A stretch of DNA of 64,000 bases from Arthrobacter sp. zg-Y20 (lineage in GTDB: Bacteria > Actinomycetota > Actinomycetes > Actinomycetales > Micrococcaceae): contig NZ_CP126241.1 in the NCBI RefSeq assembly GCF_030142075.1, positions 2,852,001-2,916,000 on the forward strand, read 5' to 3'. The translations under genes and the position numbers were made by a program. The notes under the pieces were generated by a model that was not told the DNA's origin, searched no databases, and worked only from the letters and a program-made list of their open reading frames with translations. Below, one piece after another: positions 1 to 7,924 of the stretch (positions are counted from its first letter, which is position 1; each line of letters starts with the position of its first letter).

Positions 1-452
1 GAGGCGAACGTGGAGTAGAGGAACCGCTTTTTCGCCATCGCGTAGACCTCTTCGGCGGACTCGAGGTACTCCGCCAGGCGCGGTCCGGCGCCGGGTTCAA
101 GGGATTCAAAGAGCGCAATGTTGGCCTCGCGGGTGGCAGCAATATCCACCGGTTCGGGCTCATCCTCGAACAGCACCCGGTAGCCGGGATCCAGCCGGAC
201 CAGGTCCAGCTGCGCTGCGGCGGAGGTCCCGAGCATCCGGAAGAAGTGGTCAAAGACTTCCGGCATCAGGTACCAGGACGGACCGGTGTCGAAGCGGAAG
301 CCGCCGGTTTCCCAGCTGCCGGCACGGCCGCCGGTTTCGGGCTGCTTTTCCAGCACGGTCACCGAGAGGCCTTCGCGTGCCAGCAGCGCGGCTGTGGCCA
401 GACCCGTGATGCCGCCGCCTATTACGACGGCGGTGCGCGGACTCGTGCTCAT
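1..452 (-). CDS. crtI: Phytoene desaturase CrtI, N-terminal part (cut by window edge)
   Basis: Carotenoid biosynthesis: CrtI-type flavoproteins desaturate phytoene toward lycopene at the membrane. About 150 N-terminal residues are visible and the rest lies beyond base 1. The N-terminus carries the dinucleotide-binding motif GGGITGLATA, then GGRAGS and the FDTGPSWYLMP stretch typical of the CrtI family. The ATG at 452 overlaps the crtB stop as ATGA (449-452), so the two genes are translationally coupled. It is third in a leftward crtE-crtB-crtI operon. A related desaturase or carotenoid oxidase of the same superfamily cannot be excluded from the N-terminus alone, but context makes CrtI much the most likely. 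Confidence 0.9.
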   Translation of the reverse strand, partial: MSTSPRTAVVIGGGITGLATAALLAREGLSVTVLEKQPETGGRAGSWETGGFRFDTGPSWYLMPEVFDHFFRMLGTSAAAQLDLVRLDPGYRVLFEDEPEPVDIAATREANIALFESLEPGAGPRLAEYLESAEEVYAMAKKRFLYSTFA

Positions 453-1363
453 GGTTGCCTTCCGTTCGGGGCGGTTGGGGATACCGGCCGGGCGGCCACT
501 TTGCGGGTCAGCAGCGCCCGGGCCGCTATCCGGGCCTTGACCGGATTGGGCACCCGGATGCGGGTGCTGCGCAGCTGCTCGGCCGGGGTGTCCCGGAGCC
601 GGCGGGCGAGCTCGCTGAACAGGTCCTGGGCCAAAGCGACGGCGGCACGGCAGCCCGGCGGCAGCTGCGCCACCGCCGCGCCGGACACGATCAGGTCGGC
701 GTCGATCCCGTCCAGGATCCGGTTCTTGTCCGCTTCGGTGAACGCCGCAACGGTAACGCCGGGGAAATAGCTGCGGCCCAGGGCCTCGAAGTCCTGCGCC
801 AGGTCCCGGAGGAAGTTGACCTTCTGGAATGCCGCGCCCAGCCGCTGGGCGCCTTCCCGCAGCCGTTTGGCCTGGTCCTCGGGCAGGGAGATCCCGTACA
901 GGAAGCACTGCAGGCACATCAGTCCTATGACTTCGGCCGAGCCGTAGACGTAGTCATTGAAGCTGGCCGCGGTGTGCTCTGCCTGGTCCAGGTCCGCCCG
1001 CATGGAGGCAAAGAAGGGGCGCGTGAGGTCCGTGCCGATGCCGGTCCCGCGGGCGGTCAGCGCGAAGGCGTGGACCACCAGGTTGGTGCTGTAGCCGGTC
1101 CGGAGCGCACGTTCTGTGTCCGCTTCGAGTTCATCGAGCAGCACCCCGATCTCTGCGCGCGGAATGTGGGCCGCCGCAGCCACGCCGTCGACGATTTCAT
1201 CGGCCAGCCGCACCAGCGCGTAGATGGTTTCGATTTGCATCCGGGTACGCGCGGACAGCAGCCGGGAAGCCAGCCCGAAGGATGTTGAATAGTTCCGGAT
1301 CAGGACGGCCGAGGTCTGCCGGGACACAGTGTTGTAGAGGGCCAGCCCCTGCTCTGCTGCCAC
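449..1363 (-). CDS. crtB: Phytoene/squalene synthase family, phytoene synthase
   Basis: Condenses two geranylgeranyl diphosphates head to head to phytoene, the first committed carotenoid step. The 304-residue protein has both Mg-diphosphate binding aspartate motifs, DEIVD near residues 55-59 and DLAQD near 187-191 (in NFLRDLAQD), plus the NDYVYGSAEVIG segment around 136-147. Length is normal for CrtB. It starts with GTG, 3 bp after the crtE stop, with a GGGGA ribosome-binding site inside the crtE end, and its stop overlaps the crtI start. Placement between crtE and crtI separates it from squalene synthase relatives. Confidence 0.95.
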   Translation of the reverse strand: MAAEQGLALYNTVSRQTSAVLIRNYSTSFGLASRLLSARTRMQIETIYALVRLADEIVDGVAAAAHIPRAEIGVLLDELEADTERALRTGYSTNLVVHAFALTARGTGIGTDLTRPFFASMRADLDQAEHTAASFNDYVYGSAEVIGLMCLQCFLYGISLPEDQAKRLREGAQRLGAAFQKVNFLRDLAQDFEALGRSYFPGVTVAAFTEADKNRILDGIDADLIVSGAAVAQLPPGCRAAVALAQDLFSELARRLRDTPAEQLRSTRIRVPNPVKARIAARALLTRKVAARPVSPTAPNGRQP

Positions 1364-1366
1364 GTC

Positions 1367-2434
1367 CTAGCGTCCCCGGTTCACGGCGTCGTCAACGACG
1401 GCGGACAACGCGGCGCGCAGTCCAGGCGTCACGGCCGGGCAGTCCAGGTGCTGCCGTGCCCGGTCTGCGTATTCCTGCATCAACTCGCGGGCGTGGTCCC
1501 GGGCGCCGGAGGATACGAGCAGTTCGCGGGCACGGGCGGCATCGCGGACGGTGAGGTCGGGGTTGCCGATCAGCCCGGACAGTTCGGCCCATTCCGGCTT
1601 ATCCGCCACATAGGAGACCAGCACGGTGCGCTTACCCTCGCGCAGGTCGGAGAAACTGGATTTGCCGGTGGCGCTTTCGGCGCCGAACACGCCCAGCAGG
1701 TCATCCACGACTTGGTAGGCGATACCGATGTCCTGTCCGTACAGGCCCAGAGTGGACACAACGTCGTCGGACGCCCCGGCAAGCACGGCGCCGGCCTGCA
1801 GCGGCGCCTCGAAGGAGTACACGGCGGTCTTCAGGCGTTCCATGTGCAGGATTTCGGAAATGGGCGGGGCACCGGGGTGGAAGGAAAAGTCGACGTCGAT
1901 CAGCTCGCCTCCGGCGGAGGCAAAGACGGCGTCATCGAGGATTTCCGCCAATCGGAGCCGCAGGTCCGTGTCCACTCCGGCACTGTCCAGCAGCCGGAAC
2001 GCACCGGTCAGGGCCAGGTCTCCGGCAATAACCCCGGCGGACAGGCCGCGGTGCCGTGCAGCGCCCTCCCCCGCGCCCGCTGATGCAGCCAGGTCCCGGT
2101 ACACACCGGAAACATTGGAGTGGCCCCGGCGGGAGAAATCCAGGTCAATGACGTCATCGTGCACAATCAACGCCGTATGCAGCAGCTCGAAAGCGGCACC
2201 TACGTGCGCAGCGGCGCGGATGTCCGTCCCGCCAAGGTGCAGATAGGCGGTCAGCAGGCTGCGCGGACGCACCCGCTTCCCCCCGGCCGTGGAATCCTCC
2301 AAGGCCTGCCACAGGGACAGGTAGCTGGAGCCGAGCTTGACTGCCCGTTCCTTGGCCTGTTCGAAGAACCGGTTCAGGACTGCCTCTACCTGCTCCTGGC
2401 CGGTGTTCAGCTCGAGCGGGGGGTGCGTCTGCAT
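1367..2434 (-). CDS. crtE: Geranylgeranyl diphosphate synthase (carotenoid type)
   Basis: A trans-prenyltransferase that elongates with isopentenyl diphosphate to make the C20 precursor for CrtB. The 355-residue product has GGKRVRP at about 51-57, the first aspartate-rich motif DDVID at 93-97 and the second at about 244 (VVDDLLG). I place the start at the ATG at 2434. Longer upstream reading is possible but runs back into idi and lacks family sequence. It is the promoter-proximal gene of the crt operon and is divergent from idi with only 17 bp between start codons. It resembles the IdsA/CrtE group of Corynebacterium and Micrococcaceae. A second polyprenyl synthase at 33.0 kb serves menaquinone instead. 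Confidence 0.93.
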   Translation of the reverse strand: MQTHPPLELNTGQEQVEAVLNRFFEQAKERAVKLGSSYLSLWQALEDSTAGGKRVRPRSLLTAYLHLGGTDIRAAAHVGAAFELLHTALIVHDDVIDLDFSRRGHSNVSGVYRDLAASAGAGEGAARHRGLSAGVIAGDLALTGAFRLLDSAGVDTDLRLRLAEILDDAVFASAGGELIDVDFSFHPGAPPISEILHMERLKTAVYSFEAPLQAGAVLAGASDDVVSTLGLYGQDIGIAYQVVDDLLGVFGAESATGKSSFSDLREGKRTVLVSYVADKPEWAELSGLIGNPDLTVRDAARARELLVSSGARDHARELMQEYADRARQHLDCPAVTPGLRAALSAVVDDAVNRGR

Positions 2435-2451
2435 AGGTAAAGTAAACACGT
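2435..2451. promoter_or_regulatory. 17-bp crtE/idi divergent start region
   Basis: Only 17 bp separate the crtE ATG (2434, minus) from the idi ATG (2452, plus), and neither has a convincing Shine-Dalgarno at a proper distance. The spacer is A/T-rich (AGGTAAAGTAAACACGT), unlike its surroundings. TAAAGT on the plus strand and TACTTT on the minus strand lie at distances that fit -10 elements of leaderless transcripts. Back-to-back overlapping promoters are an inference. Confidence 0.4.
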
Positions 2452-2991
2452 ATGGGACGAGTGGAAGAAATGACAGGCCGCGCAGAACTGGTGGTTCTGG
2501 TTGACAATGACGGCCATGCCTTGGGCACCCGGGACAAGGCCGGGGTGCACACCACCGACACTCCACTGCATCTGGCGTTCTCCACGCATGTGTTCAACAC
2601 CCGCGGCCAGCTGCTGGTGACCCGGCGCGCTCTGTCCAAGCTGACCTGGCCGGGAGTGTGGACCAATTCGTTCTGCGGCCACCCCGGCCCCGGCGAACCA
2701 AACGAGGACGCGGTCCGCCGGCGGGCGGAGCGCGAACTGGGCCTTCAGGTCCGCGATCTGACCCTGCGCCTGCCCGATTTCCGCTACCGCGCCGTGGACG
2801 CCTCCGGGATTGTGGAGCATGAAATCTGCCCGGTCTACACCGCGGTTGCCGACGCGGATCCGGTGCCGGCGGAGGACGAGGTCATGGACTGGCAGTGGGT
2901 TGACCCCGTGCCGCTGGTTGATGCGGTGCGGCTGACCCCCTGGGCGTTCAGCCCGTGGCTCGTGCTGCAGCTGCCCCTGCTCTACCCCTAG
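2452..2991 (+). CDS. idi: Isopentenyl-diphosphate delta-isomerase, type I
   Basis: Interconverts isopentenyl and dimethylallyl diphosphate, supplying the starter for prenyl chain synthesis. The 179-residue Nudix-fold protein has the catalytic cysteine segment TNSFCGHP (Cys about 75), the Nudix-like RRRAERELGL and the acidic motif VEHEICPVY. Length matches type I Idi. The start could be the ATG at 2452 or the ATG at 2470, which begins MTGRAEL; neither has a strong ribosome-binding site, so the longer form is reported. Its divergent pairing with crtE links precursor supply to carotenoid synthesis. Confidence 0.93.
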   Translation: MGRVEEMTGRAELVVLVDNDGHALGTRDKAGVHTTDTPLHLAFSTHVFNTRGQLLVTRRALSKLTWPGVWTNSFCGHPGPGEPNEDAVRRRAERELGLQVRDLTLRLPDFRYRAVDASGIVEHEICPVYTAVADADPVPAEDEVMDWQWVDPVPLVDAVRLTPWAFSPWLVLQLPLLYP

Positions 2992-3080
2992 ACGGGATTC
3001 CCCGGGCCTGCGGGCCAGGCACGGCGGCAACGGACTTCCGCGCTTCGCAGGGCACTCAAACCGTCTTCCTCGGTGCCCTT

Positions 3081-3887
3081 TCAGCCCCGGGCAAAGCGCC
3101 TGCCCCAGCGCACCCACGGATATTCCTGTGGCCAGTGGGAGACGAGAGTGTGGAAGGCCCGGCGGAACCGCAGGGCCAGGTTGGCCCTGGTCTGCACGGC
3201 CCGCGGTGCCATCCCGACAACCAGGCTCCGGTCCCGCCTGCAGCGGCGGCCCTGACCCAAATGGAAGCTGAGGCACACGTCGTCGTGCATCTGCGCATCC
3301 TCACGGTGCACCTGCCCGCTGACGTCCTGCCAGGTACGTGCCCGCAGAGCCAGGTTGGACCCGAAAAACGGCCAGTGCGCCAGGGCCGATCCCATGGCCA
3401 GGTAGTAGGAGCCCAGATACAGGCGGGAAACCAGCCGTCCGGCGCGCGGGGACATTCCGTAGAACACCCCGGGCCCGCTGAGCACTTCCAAATCCGGGTC
3501 CGCGGCGAACGATTCAGCTATTCGCTGAACCCAATCCCGGGGAAGCACGCAATCGGCGTCACATCGGGCAATAATCAGGTCCGGTTCCGGGACCGTCGCC
3601 GGGCCGGCTGCGGCACCTGCCGCAACTGTGTCCGCGCCGAGCGGGCCGGACGCGGCGTCGTACCCGGCGCTTGCCGCGGCCGGAATACCGGGCACCGGCT
3701 CAAAGACCACCCGGGCGCCGAAACGGCGCGCCGTTTCAGCGCTGGCATCGGTGCTGTTGTTATCCACCACCACGATTTCCCGCGGCGCGAGGCTCTGTCC
3801 GGCCAGTGACTGCAGGCAGGCTTCCAGCAGCGCGGCATCATTGCGGCATGGGATCACCACGGTAACGGGCGGAAGCACAGTGGACAT
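3081..3887 (-). CDS. Family 2 glycosyltransferase
   Basis: A 268-residue GT-A fold glycosyltransferase. The N-terminus VTVVIPCRND is the usual nucleotide-sugar binding start, followed by VVVDNNSTDAS at about 39-49. RCDADC near residue 110 is the DXD-like metal site, and the HREDAQMHDDVCLS segment near 198 fits the acidic catalytic region. No strong membrane segment is obvious. It converges on idi and lies beside the crt genes, so glycosylation of a carotenoid or of an envelope lipid is possible, but the acceptor cannot be read from sequence. There is a low-complexity Ala/Gly-rich insertion at about 75-100. Confidence 0.8.
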   Translation of the reverse strand: MSTVLPPVTVVIPCRNDAALLEACLQSLAGQSLAPREIVVVDNNSTDASAETARRFGARVVFEPVPGIPAAASAGYDAASGPLGADTVAAGAAAGPATVPEPDLIIARCDADCVLPRDWVQRIAESFAADPDLEVLSGPGVFYGMSPRAGRLVSRLYLGSYYLAMGSALAHWPFFGSNLALRARTWQDVSGQVHREDAQMHDDVCLSFHLGQGRRCRRDRSLVVGMAPRAVQTRANLALRFRRAFHTLVSHWPQEYPWVRWGRRFARG

Positions 3888-3973
3888 GCGCCGAGTTTAG
3901 CGTGGGGCGGCTGTGGTCCCCGGTTCGCGGATCCCCGCGCCCCCTCCTGCCGCAGCCGCGGCCGGGCTACCGT

Positions 3974-4621
3974 ATGAGGATGATCGATGCACTGCTCCGG
4001 CCGCCGGAGACCCGCGGGGAAGTCATTGCGGACGTGGTGCGTGCGCTGGGCATCCTCAGCGTGGCCGGCGCACTCCTGCTGCTGGGACCGGTGGAAACCG
4101 CCCTGTTCCTGCTGGTGCTGCTGGGGCTGCTGGTTGCCCGCAGCCTGGACGTGATTCCGGGATTCGACACGGCGTACGGCCTGGTGCTGCTGCTGGCGGC
4201 ATGGAGCAGCGTGGCGGACCTGTATGCCCGCATCTCCTGGTGGGACCTGGCCATCCATTGCGCGGCCACGGGTGTTCTTGCCGCCATGTCTTACTTCCTG
4301 CTGGTCCAGTTCAACGCGGTCCCGGCCGTACGCCGTCCGCACCGCCCCTCGCGCTCCCTGCCGTTGGTTGTGCCCGTCCTGGTGCTCTCCCTGGGACTGG
4401 CGCTGAGTGTCCTATGGGAGATGGGCGAATGGTGGGGCAACGCCTTTGTCGACGGGAGTATCAACGTGGGCTACGGGGACACCATGGGGGACCTGGCCGC
4501 GGGCGGGCTTGGCGGACTGGTGTCCGGAGTCTGCCTGGGGATGGCGGTCCGCCGGGCGGGTGGACGGATGGCGGCGGCAGGCAGCATCCCGCGGCTGCAC
4601 CGCCAGGAAACGGACCGCTAG
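3974..4621 (+). CDS. Polytopic membrane protein, DUF2238/YjdF-like
   Basis: A 215-residue protein with about six hydrophobic segments: two near 15-55, one near 65-80, one near 85-105, one near 125-145 and a glycine-rich one near 185-205. The conserved-looking core SVLWEMGEWWGNA, then YGDTMGDLAAGGLGG, resembles the DUF2238 (YjdF) family. Function is unknown. Starts at 3974 (MRMIDALL) or 3980 are equally plausible; the 24 upstream codons are Pro/Arg-rich and unlikely to be translated. It is divergent from the glycosyltransferase. Its last codons and stop lie in a 13-bp triplet repeat. Confidence 0.72.
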   Translation: MRMIDALLRPPETRGEVIADVVRALGILSVAGALLLLGPVETALFLLVLLGLLVARSLDVIPGFDTAYGLVLLLAAWSSVADLYARISWWDLAIHCAATGVLAAMSYFLLVQFNAVPAVRRPHRPSRSLPLVVPVLVLSLGLALSVLWEMGEWWGNAFVDGSINVGYGDTMGDLAAGGLGGLVSGVCLGMAVRRAGGRMAAAGSIPRLHRQETDR

Positions 4622-4647
4622 AACGGACCGCCAGAACGGACCGTCAG
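4609..4647. repeat. 13-bp tandem repeat x3 spanning a stop codon
   Basis: Three near-identical units, AACGGACCGCTAG, AACGGACCGCCAG and AACGGACCGTCAG, lie end to end. The TAG stop of the upstream membrane protein is part of the first unit; the second and third have CAG in its place. Confidence 0.85.
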
Positions 4648-4681
4648 GGAAGGCTGAACCGGACCGGAAGTGCCGCCGGGA

Positions 4682-4752
4682 AGCCCCGGAGCCTTGCAGA
4701 AGCCCCGGAGCCGTGCGGAAACCCCCGAGCCTTGCGGAAGCCCCGGGAAGCC
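4682..4752. repeat. 19-bp imperfect tandem repeat, 3.7 copies, non-coding
   Basis: Units begin at 4682, 4701, 4720 and 4739 with consensus AGCCCCGGAGCCTTGCGGA. They lie between the membrane protein stop and the terminator hairpin, in no credible gene. Confidence 0.8.
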
Positions 4753-4756
4753 GCAC

Positions 4757-4796
4757 AACAACGCCCGGGCAGCGGTGTCGCTGCCCGGGCGTTGTT
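4757..4796. terminator. Bidirectional hairpin terminator
   Basis: A perfect 17-bp stem (4757-4773 with 4780-4796) and a 6-nt loop, between the convergent membrane protein gene and terC. There is no long T tract, which is common for actinobacterial hairpin terminators. Confidence 0.8.
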
Positions 4797-4834
4797 GCCG
4801 TCCAGGCGGGTTGGGCCGGGACTGGTGCTGTTTC

Positions 4835-6025
4835 CTAGCGGGAGAGGTAGCGCTCGTGCTCGCTGTGAGCGCGGGCCACGGTTTCGCGGATCTCCCCGAT
4901 GTCCTTGACCTTGTCGCGGTACTTGAGGTCCATCTTCAGGATGTCCTGCTCTTCGTCGCACAGTGCCTTGTACACCCGCTCGCGCTCGGCCGGATCGGCA
5001 GTGTAGGACAGGTCCAGGTAGGCGTCGGCATGGCGGCGGGCGTTGTTGACCGCCGTCATGGCCTTGCCCGCCGGGCTGACCAGGGAACCGATGACGGTGA
5101 CCACCAGCACGCCGATGATGACGGAAAGGGACAGCGTGGTGGTGATTTCAATGACCGGTACATGCTCGCCGCCGTTGATGAACGGCAGGGTGTTTTCATG
5201 CAGGGCGTGCAGGACAAGCTTGACGCCGATGAAGGCCAGGATGGCGGCCAGGCCGTAGGTCAGGTAGATCAGGCGGTCCAGCAGGCCGTCGATCAGGAAG
5301 TACAGCTGGCGAAGTCCCATCAGGGAGAACGCGGTGGCGGTGAAGACAATGTAGACGTTCTGGGTCAGGCCGAAGATGGCCGGAATGGAGTCCAGCGCGA
5401 AGAGGATGTCGGTACCGCCGATGGCCACCATGACCAGCAGCATGGGCGTCAGGACGCGCTTGCCGTTCTCCATGGTGAACAGCTTGTCGCCGTCGTAGGA
5501 GTCCGAGGTGTGGAAGATCTTCCGGGCCAGCCGGATGATGAAGTTGTTGGCTTCGTCGTCGCCCTCGGTGCTTTCGGGCTTGAGCAGGTTTCCGGCGGTG
5601 ATCAGCAGGATCAGGCCGAAGAGGTAGAAGATCCAGGAGAAGGAATTGATCAGTGCTGCGCCGAGGAAGATGAAGGCGGTGCGGGCAATCAGCGAGAAGA
5701 CAATGCCGAAGAGCAGGACCTTCTGCTGGTCCTCACGCGGCACCCGGAAACTCGCCATGATGATCAGGAAGACAAACAGGTTGTCCACCGACAGGGCTTT
5801 TTCGGTGATGTACCCGGCGAAGTACTCCGTACCCATCTGGCTGCCGCCAAGGACAAACACGATGATGCCGAAGACTATCGCCACGCCCACGTAGATGGAG
5901 GACCAGATGGCCGCTTCCTTGAGGGTGGGAATGTGCGCCTTGCGGATGTGGAAGAAGTAATCAAAGGCCAGAAGGGCCAGGATGACCACAATGGTCACTC
6001 CCCAGACCATGGGGGAAACAGTCAT
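4835..6025 (-). CDS. terC: TerC/Alx family integral membrane protein (probable Mn2+ exporter)
   Basis: A 396-residue TerC-family protein with about eight to nine membrane segments. The family acidic signatures within the membrane are seen as ALSVDNLFVFLII (about 78-90) and LFALDSIPAIFG (about 208-219). The C-terminal 50 residues are soluble and charged. Alx and related TerC proteins are linked to Mn2+ efflux and metal homeostasis. The leader immediately upstream folds as a yybP-ykoY riboswitch, which strongly supports a manganese role here rather than tellurite resistance. The ATG at 6025 lies 10 nt past the riboswitch closing stem; the only purine-rich ribosome-binding candidate, GAAAG, is inside that stem's edge, which suggests translational control. 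Confidence 0.9.
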   Translation of the reverse strand: MTVSPMVWGVTIVVILALLAFDYFFHIRKAHIPTLKEAAIWSSIYVGVAIVFGIIVFVLGGSQMGTEYFAGYITEKALSVDNLFVFLIIMASFRVPREDQQKVLLFGIVFSLIARTAFIFLGAALINSFSWIFYLFGLILLITAGNLLKPESTEGDDEANNFIIRLARKIFHTSDSYDGDKLFTMENGKRVLTPMLLVMVAIGGTDILFALDSIPAIFGLTQNVYIVFTATAFSLMGLRQLYFLIDGLLDRLIYLTYGLAAILAFIGVKLVLHALHENTLPFINGGEHVPVIEITTTLSLSVIIGVLVVTVIGSLVSPAGKAMTAVNNARRHADAYLDLSYTADPAERERVYKALCDEEQDILKMDLKYRDKVKDIGEIRETVARAHSEHERYLSR

Positions 6026-6035
6026 GAGATGTCTG

Positions 6036-6165
6036 CTTTCGTAGGGTATGCCAAAGGAGCATAGGTCTCTCCCGCCGACCCTGGCGGGCGGCCGCGGAAT
6101 CCGGCGGAGCGTCGGTGCTCCACGTGTTGACGGATATCTGCGTTTCGGGATACTCCCCTACGAAG
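6036..6165 (-). ncRNA. yybP-ykoY (Mn2+-sensing) riboswitch in the terC leader
   Basis: Read on the minus strand, the leader opens with CTTCGTAGGGGAGTAT (6165 downward) and CGTCAACACG, and closes with GAGAGACCTATGC, a short loop, GGCATACCCTACGAAAG (ending 6036). The outer stem pairs CTTCGTAGGG with CCCTACGAA. An inner stem pairs TATGC with GCATA. The GGGGAGUA and GAGACC-type loops are those of the yybP-ykoY class, which binds Mn2+ and commonly precedes terC/alx and Mn-efflux genes. The element begins only 3 bp after the stop of the upstream nucleotidyltransferase gene, so its promoter must lie in that coding region or it is reached by read-through. A covariance-model scan would settle it. Confidence 0.85.
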
Positions 6166-6168
6166 TTT

Positions 6169-6795
6169 TCAGTCTAACAGGACAAGGTCCGCTTCGCTGT
6201 CTACGTCCCGCCCGTCGGCCAGGTCCGAGCAGTCAATTAAGTCCACCAGGTCCGGATGGGCGGCCAGGAAGTGCCGAGCTCCGGTATCGCCTGCATCGCC
6301 GTCATCAGCGGCTTCACCGGGTTCAAGGCTTCGGGCCGCCAGCGCCGCATCGAACAGCACCGGATGGCCGCGCCGCAGCCGGTCCGATCCCGGATCACGG
6401 TAACCCGCGGCGGTGATCCGGCCTGGCCTCCCGGCGGCCAGGAGCCGGGCGACGACGGCGGCGGTCAGGCCCGGCTGATCCACCAGGGCCACCAGCACCG
6501 CCCCCGGACACAGTGCCAGGGCTGCCGCAACGCCGCTGCGGTAGCTGGTACCCATGCCGCGCTGCCAGTCGGGGTTGAGCACCGGGCGGGCGTCCTGCAG
6601 TCTGGCCGCGGCCAGGATGTCTCCCCTGCCGGCGCCGAGCACGGCCAGTACCGTGGCGCACCCGCCGTCCCGCAGCACCCGCACCTGGTGTTCAATCAGG
6701 GGTCGGCCACGGAACGGCAGCATCGCCTTCGGCCCCAGCCCCAAACGGGTGCCGGCACCCGCGGCAAGCAGCACCGCCGTCGTCGTTCCTGTCAT
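6169..6795 (-). CDS. MobA-like NTP transferase (MocA family)
   Basis: A 208-residue Rossmann-like nucleotidyltransferase. The N-terminal signature LLAAGAGTRLGLGPKAML with FRGRPLIEH, and the VALVDQPGLT aspartate segment, match the MobA/MocA family (molybdenum cofactor guanylyl- or cytidylyltransferases and homologues). The start is the ATG at 6795. Further upstream the frame crosses non-conserved sequence. No molybdoenzyme gene is nearby, so the substrate is uncertain. The stop lies next to the terC riboswitch. Confidence 0.78.
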   Translation of the reverse strand: MTGTTTAVLLAAGAGTRLGLGPKAMLPFRGRPLIEHQVRVLRDGGCATVLAVLGAGRGDILAAARLQDARPVLNPDWQRGMGTSYRSGVAAALALCPGAVLVALVDQPGLTAAVVARLLAAGRPGRITAAGYRDPGSDRLRRGHPVLFDAALAARSLEPGEAADDGDAGDTGARHFLAAHPDLVDLIDCSDLADGRDVDSEADLVLLD

Positions 6796-6877
6796 TACCC
6801 GGCCACCCCCTTTCCAACACGCGGTTAAAGCAGGCAGCCGCCGGACCGGAGGAGGTGCGGCGGCAGGGAGAAGGCGC

Positions 6878-7180
6878 TTAGCCCTCGCAGTCCTTGCAGT
6901 AGGCCAGGCCGTTCTTTTCCACGGCCAGCTGGGAGCGGTGACGGACAAGGAAACAGGAGTTGCACGTGAACTCGTCTTCCTGGGGCGGCACTACCCGCAC
7001 CAGCAGTTCTTCGCCGGAGAGGTCAGCGCCGGGCAGTTCGAATCCTTCGGCCGCTTCGGCTTCATCGACGTCAACTACGGCAGACTGCTTGTCGGTTCGC
7101 CGGGCCTGGAGTTCCTCGATGGAGGAGGTAGTGCCGGCATCTTCCTCAGTCTTGCGCGGTGCGTCGTAATCTGTAGCCAT
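6878..7180 (-). CDS. DUF4193 zinc-ribbon protein
   Basis: A 100-residue acidic protein conserved in Actinobacteria. The N-terminal half is charged and probably disordered. The C-terminal half has two cysteine pairs, CNSC (73-76) and CKDC (95-98), which would form a zinc ribbon. Function is not established. It is monocistronic on the minus strand between the nucleotidyltransferase and the YtxH-like gene. Confidence 0.85.
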   Translation of the reverse strand: MATDYDAPRKTEEDAGTTSSIEELQARRTDKQSAVVDVDEAEAAEGFELPGADLSGEELLVRVVPPQEDEFTCNSCFLVRHRSQLAVEKNGLAYCKDCEG

Positions 7181-7384
7181 TTTCTCGGCTCACACTCCAA
7201 ATCCGTTGTTGTGTTCTTTCCGGGCACTCGATACTAGCCGAACATAACGGACGTACCGTTGCGCGCTATTCCCATTTCCGGTTCCGCAGCGCAATTTTCG
7301 CTGGCGGCTGACGGTTCCGAGGATCCGCACGCGTCCCACGCCTACCCAACGTGCCCGGCACCCTGCGGGTTCCGGAATACACAA

Positions 7385-7428
7385 AACGCAACGGACAGGC
7401 AGACTTTCGTCCGCCCATCCGTTGCGTT
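7385..7428 (-). terminator. Hairpin terminator downstream of the YtxH-like gene
   Basis: AACGCAACGGA (7385-7395) pairs perfectly with TCCGTTGCGTT (7418-7428). The inner part (GGCAGAC with GTCCGCC) extends the helix with one mismatch. It lies 22 bp past the stop at 7450. Confidence 0.75.
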
Positions 7429-7449
7429 GTGCTGCGTTTGGAGCTGAGC

Positions 7450-7821
7450 CTAGGCCTCCGGCTGCGGCTCGGCCGGCGACATCTTGTGCTCGCCGCCGTT
7501 GGTGAAGGAACCGTTGGCTCCGGCCGCAGAGGACCCTGCTGCGGAGCCGGTGCTGCTGGTTCCGGTACTGCTGGAGCTGCTGCCGGCAGTGGATCCGGAC
7601 CCGCTCGAGGAGCCCTTGACCTTCGAAGCAGCGTCCTTAGCGGCGCCCGTGACCTTGTCCTGCAGGCCCGGGGCCTTCTCCTTGGCCCAGTCGGTACCGT
7701 GGGACACGGTGTCCTGAACCTTGGGATCGTTCCAGAGCTTCATCAGCTTCTCGCGGCCGCCCTTGGAGCCGGCCAGGTAGCCTGCACCCAAGCCGGCCAG
7801 GAATACAAACTTCTTAACCAT
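7450..7821 (-). CDS. Small YtxH-like protein with Ser/Gly-rich tail
   Basis: A 123-residue protein. The first 20 residues (FVFLAGLGAGYLAGS) form one short hydrophobic segment, followed by the basic GGREKLMKLW that is typical of YtxH-like envelope proteins. A helical middle (about 30-68) precedes a low-complexity Ser/Gly/Thr tail (70-105). Function is unknown. The tail composition suggests a flexible, surface-exposed or stress-related role. It stands alone with its own terminator. Confidence 0.7.
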   Translation of the reverse strand: MVKKFVFLAGLGAGYLAGSKGGREKLMKLWNDPKVQDTVSHGTDWAKEKAPGLQDKVTGAAKDAASKVKGSSSGSGSTAGSSSSSTGTSSTGSAAGSSAAGANGSFTNGGEHKMSPAEPQPEA

Positions 7822-7924
7822 GGTCTTCCTCTTCTCCCGCCCTCACTGGGCCTCGATAAGTACCGTCCATCTGCACCCTACCGTGCAAAACGGCAGGTTC
7901 AACAGCCAGCTTACTATTTGCCGG

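Noticed and set aside
4670-6064. Long plus-strand open frame opposite terC
   Set aside because: Its sequence is the antisense of a clear TerC protein; no ribosome-binding site and highly biased composition.
7190-7384. 64-residue minus-strand frame between DUF4193 and the YtxH-like gene
   Set aside because: Arg-rich, no ribosome-binding site, and overlaps the region upstream of DUF4193 that should hold its promoter.
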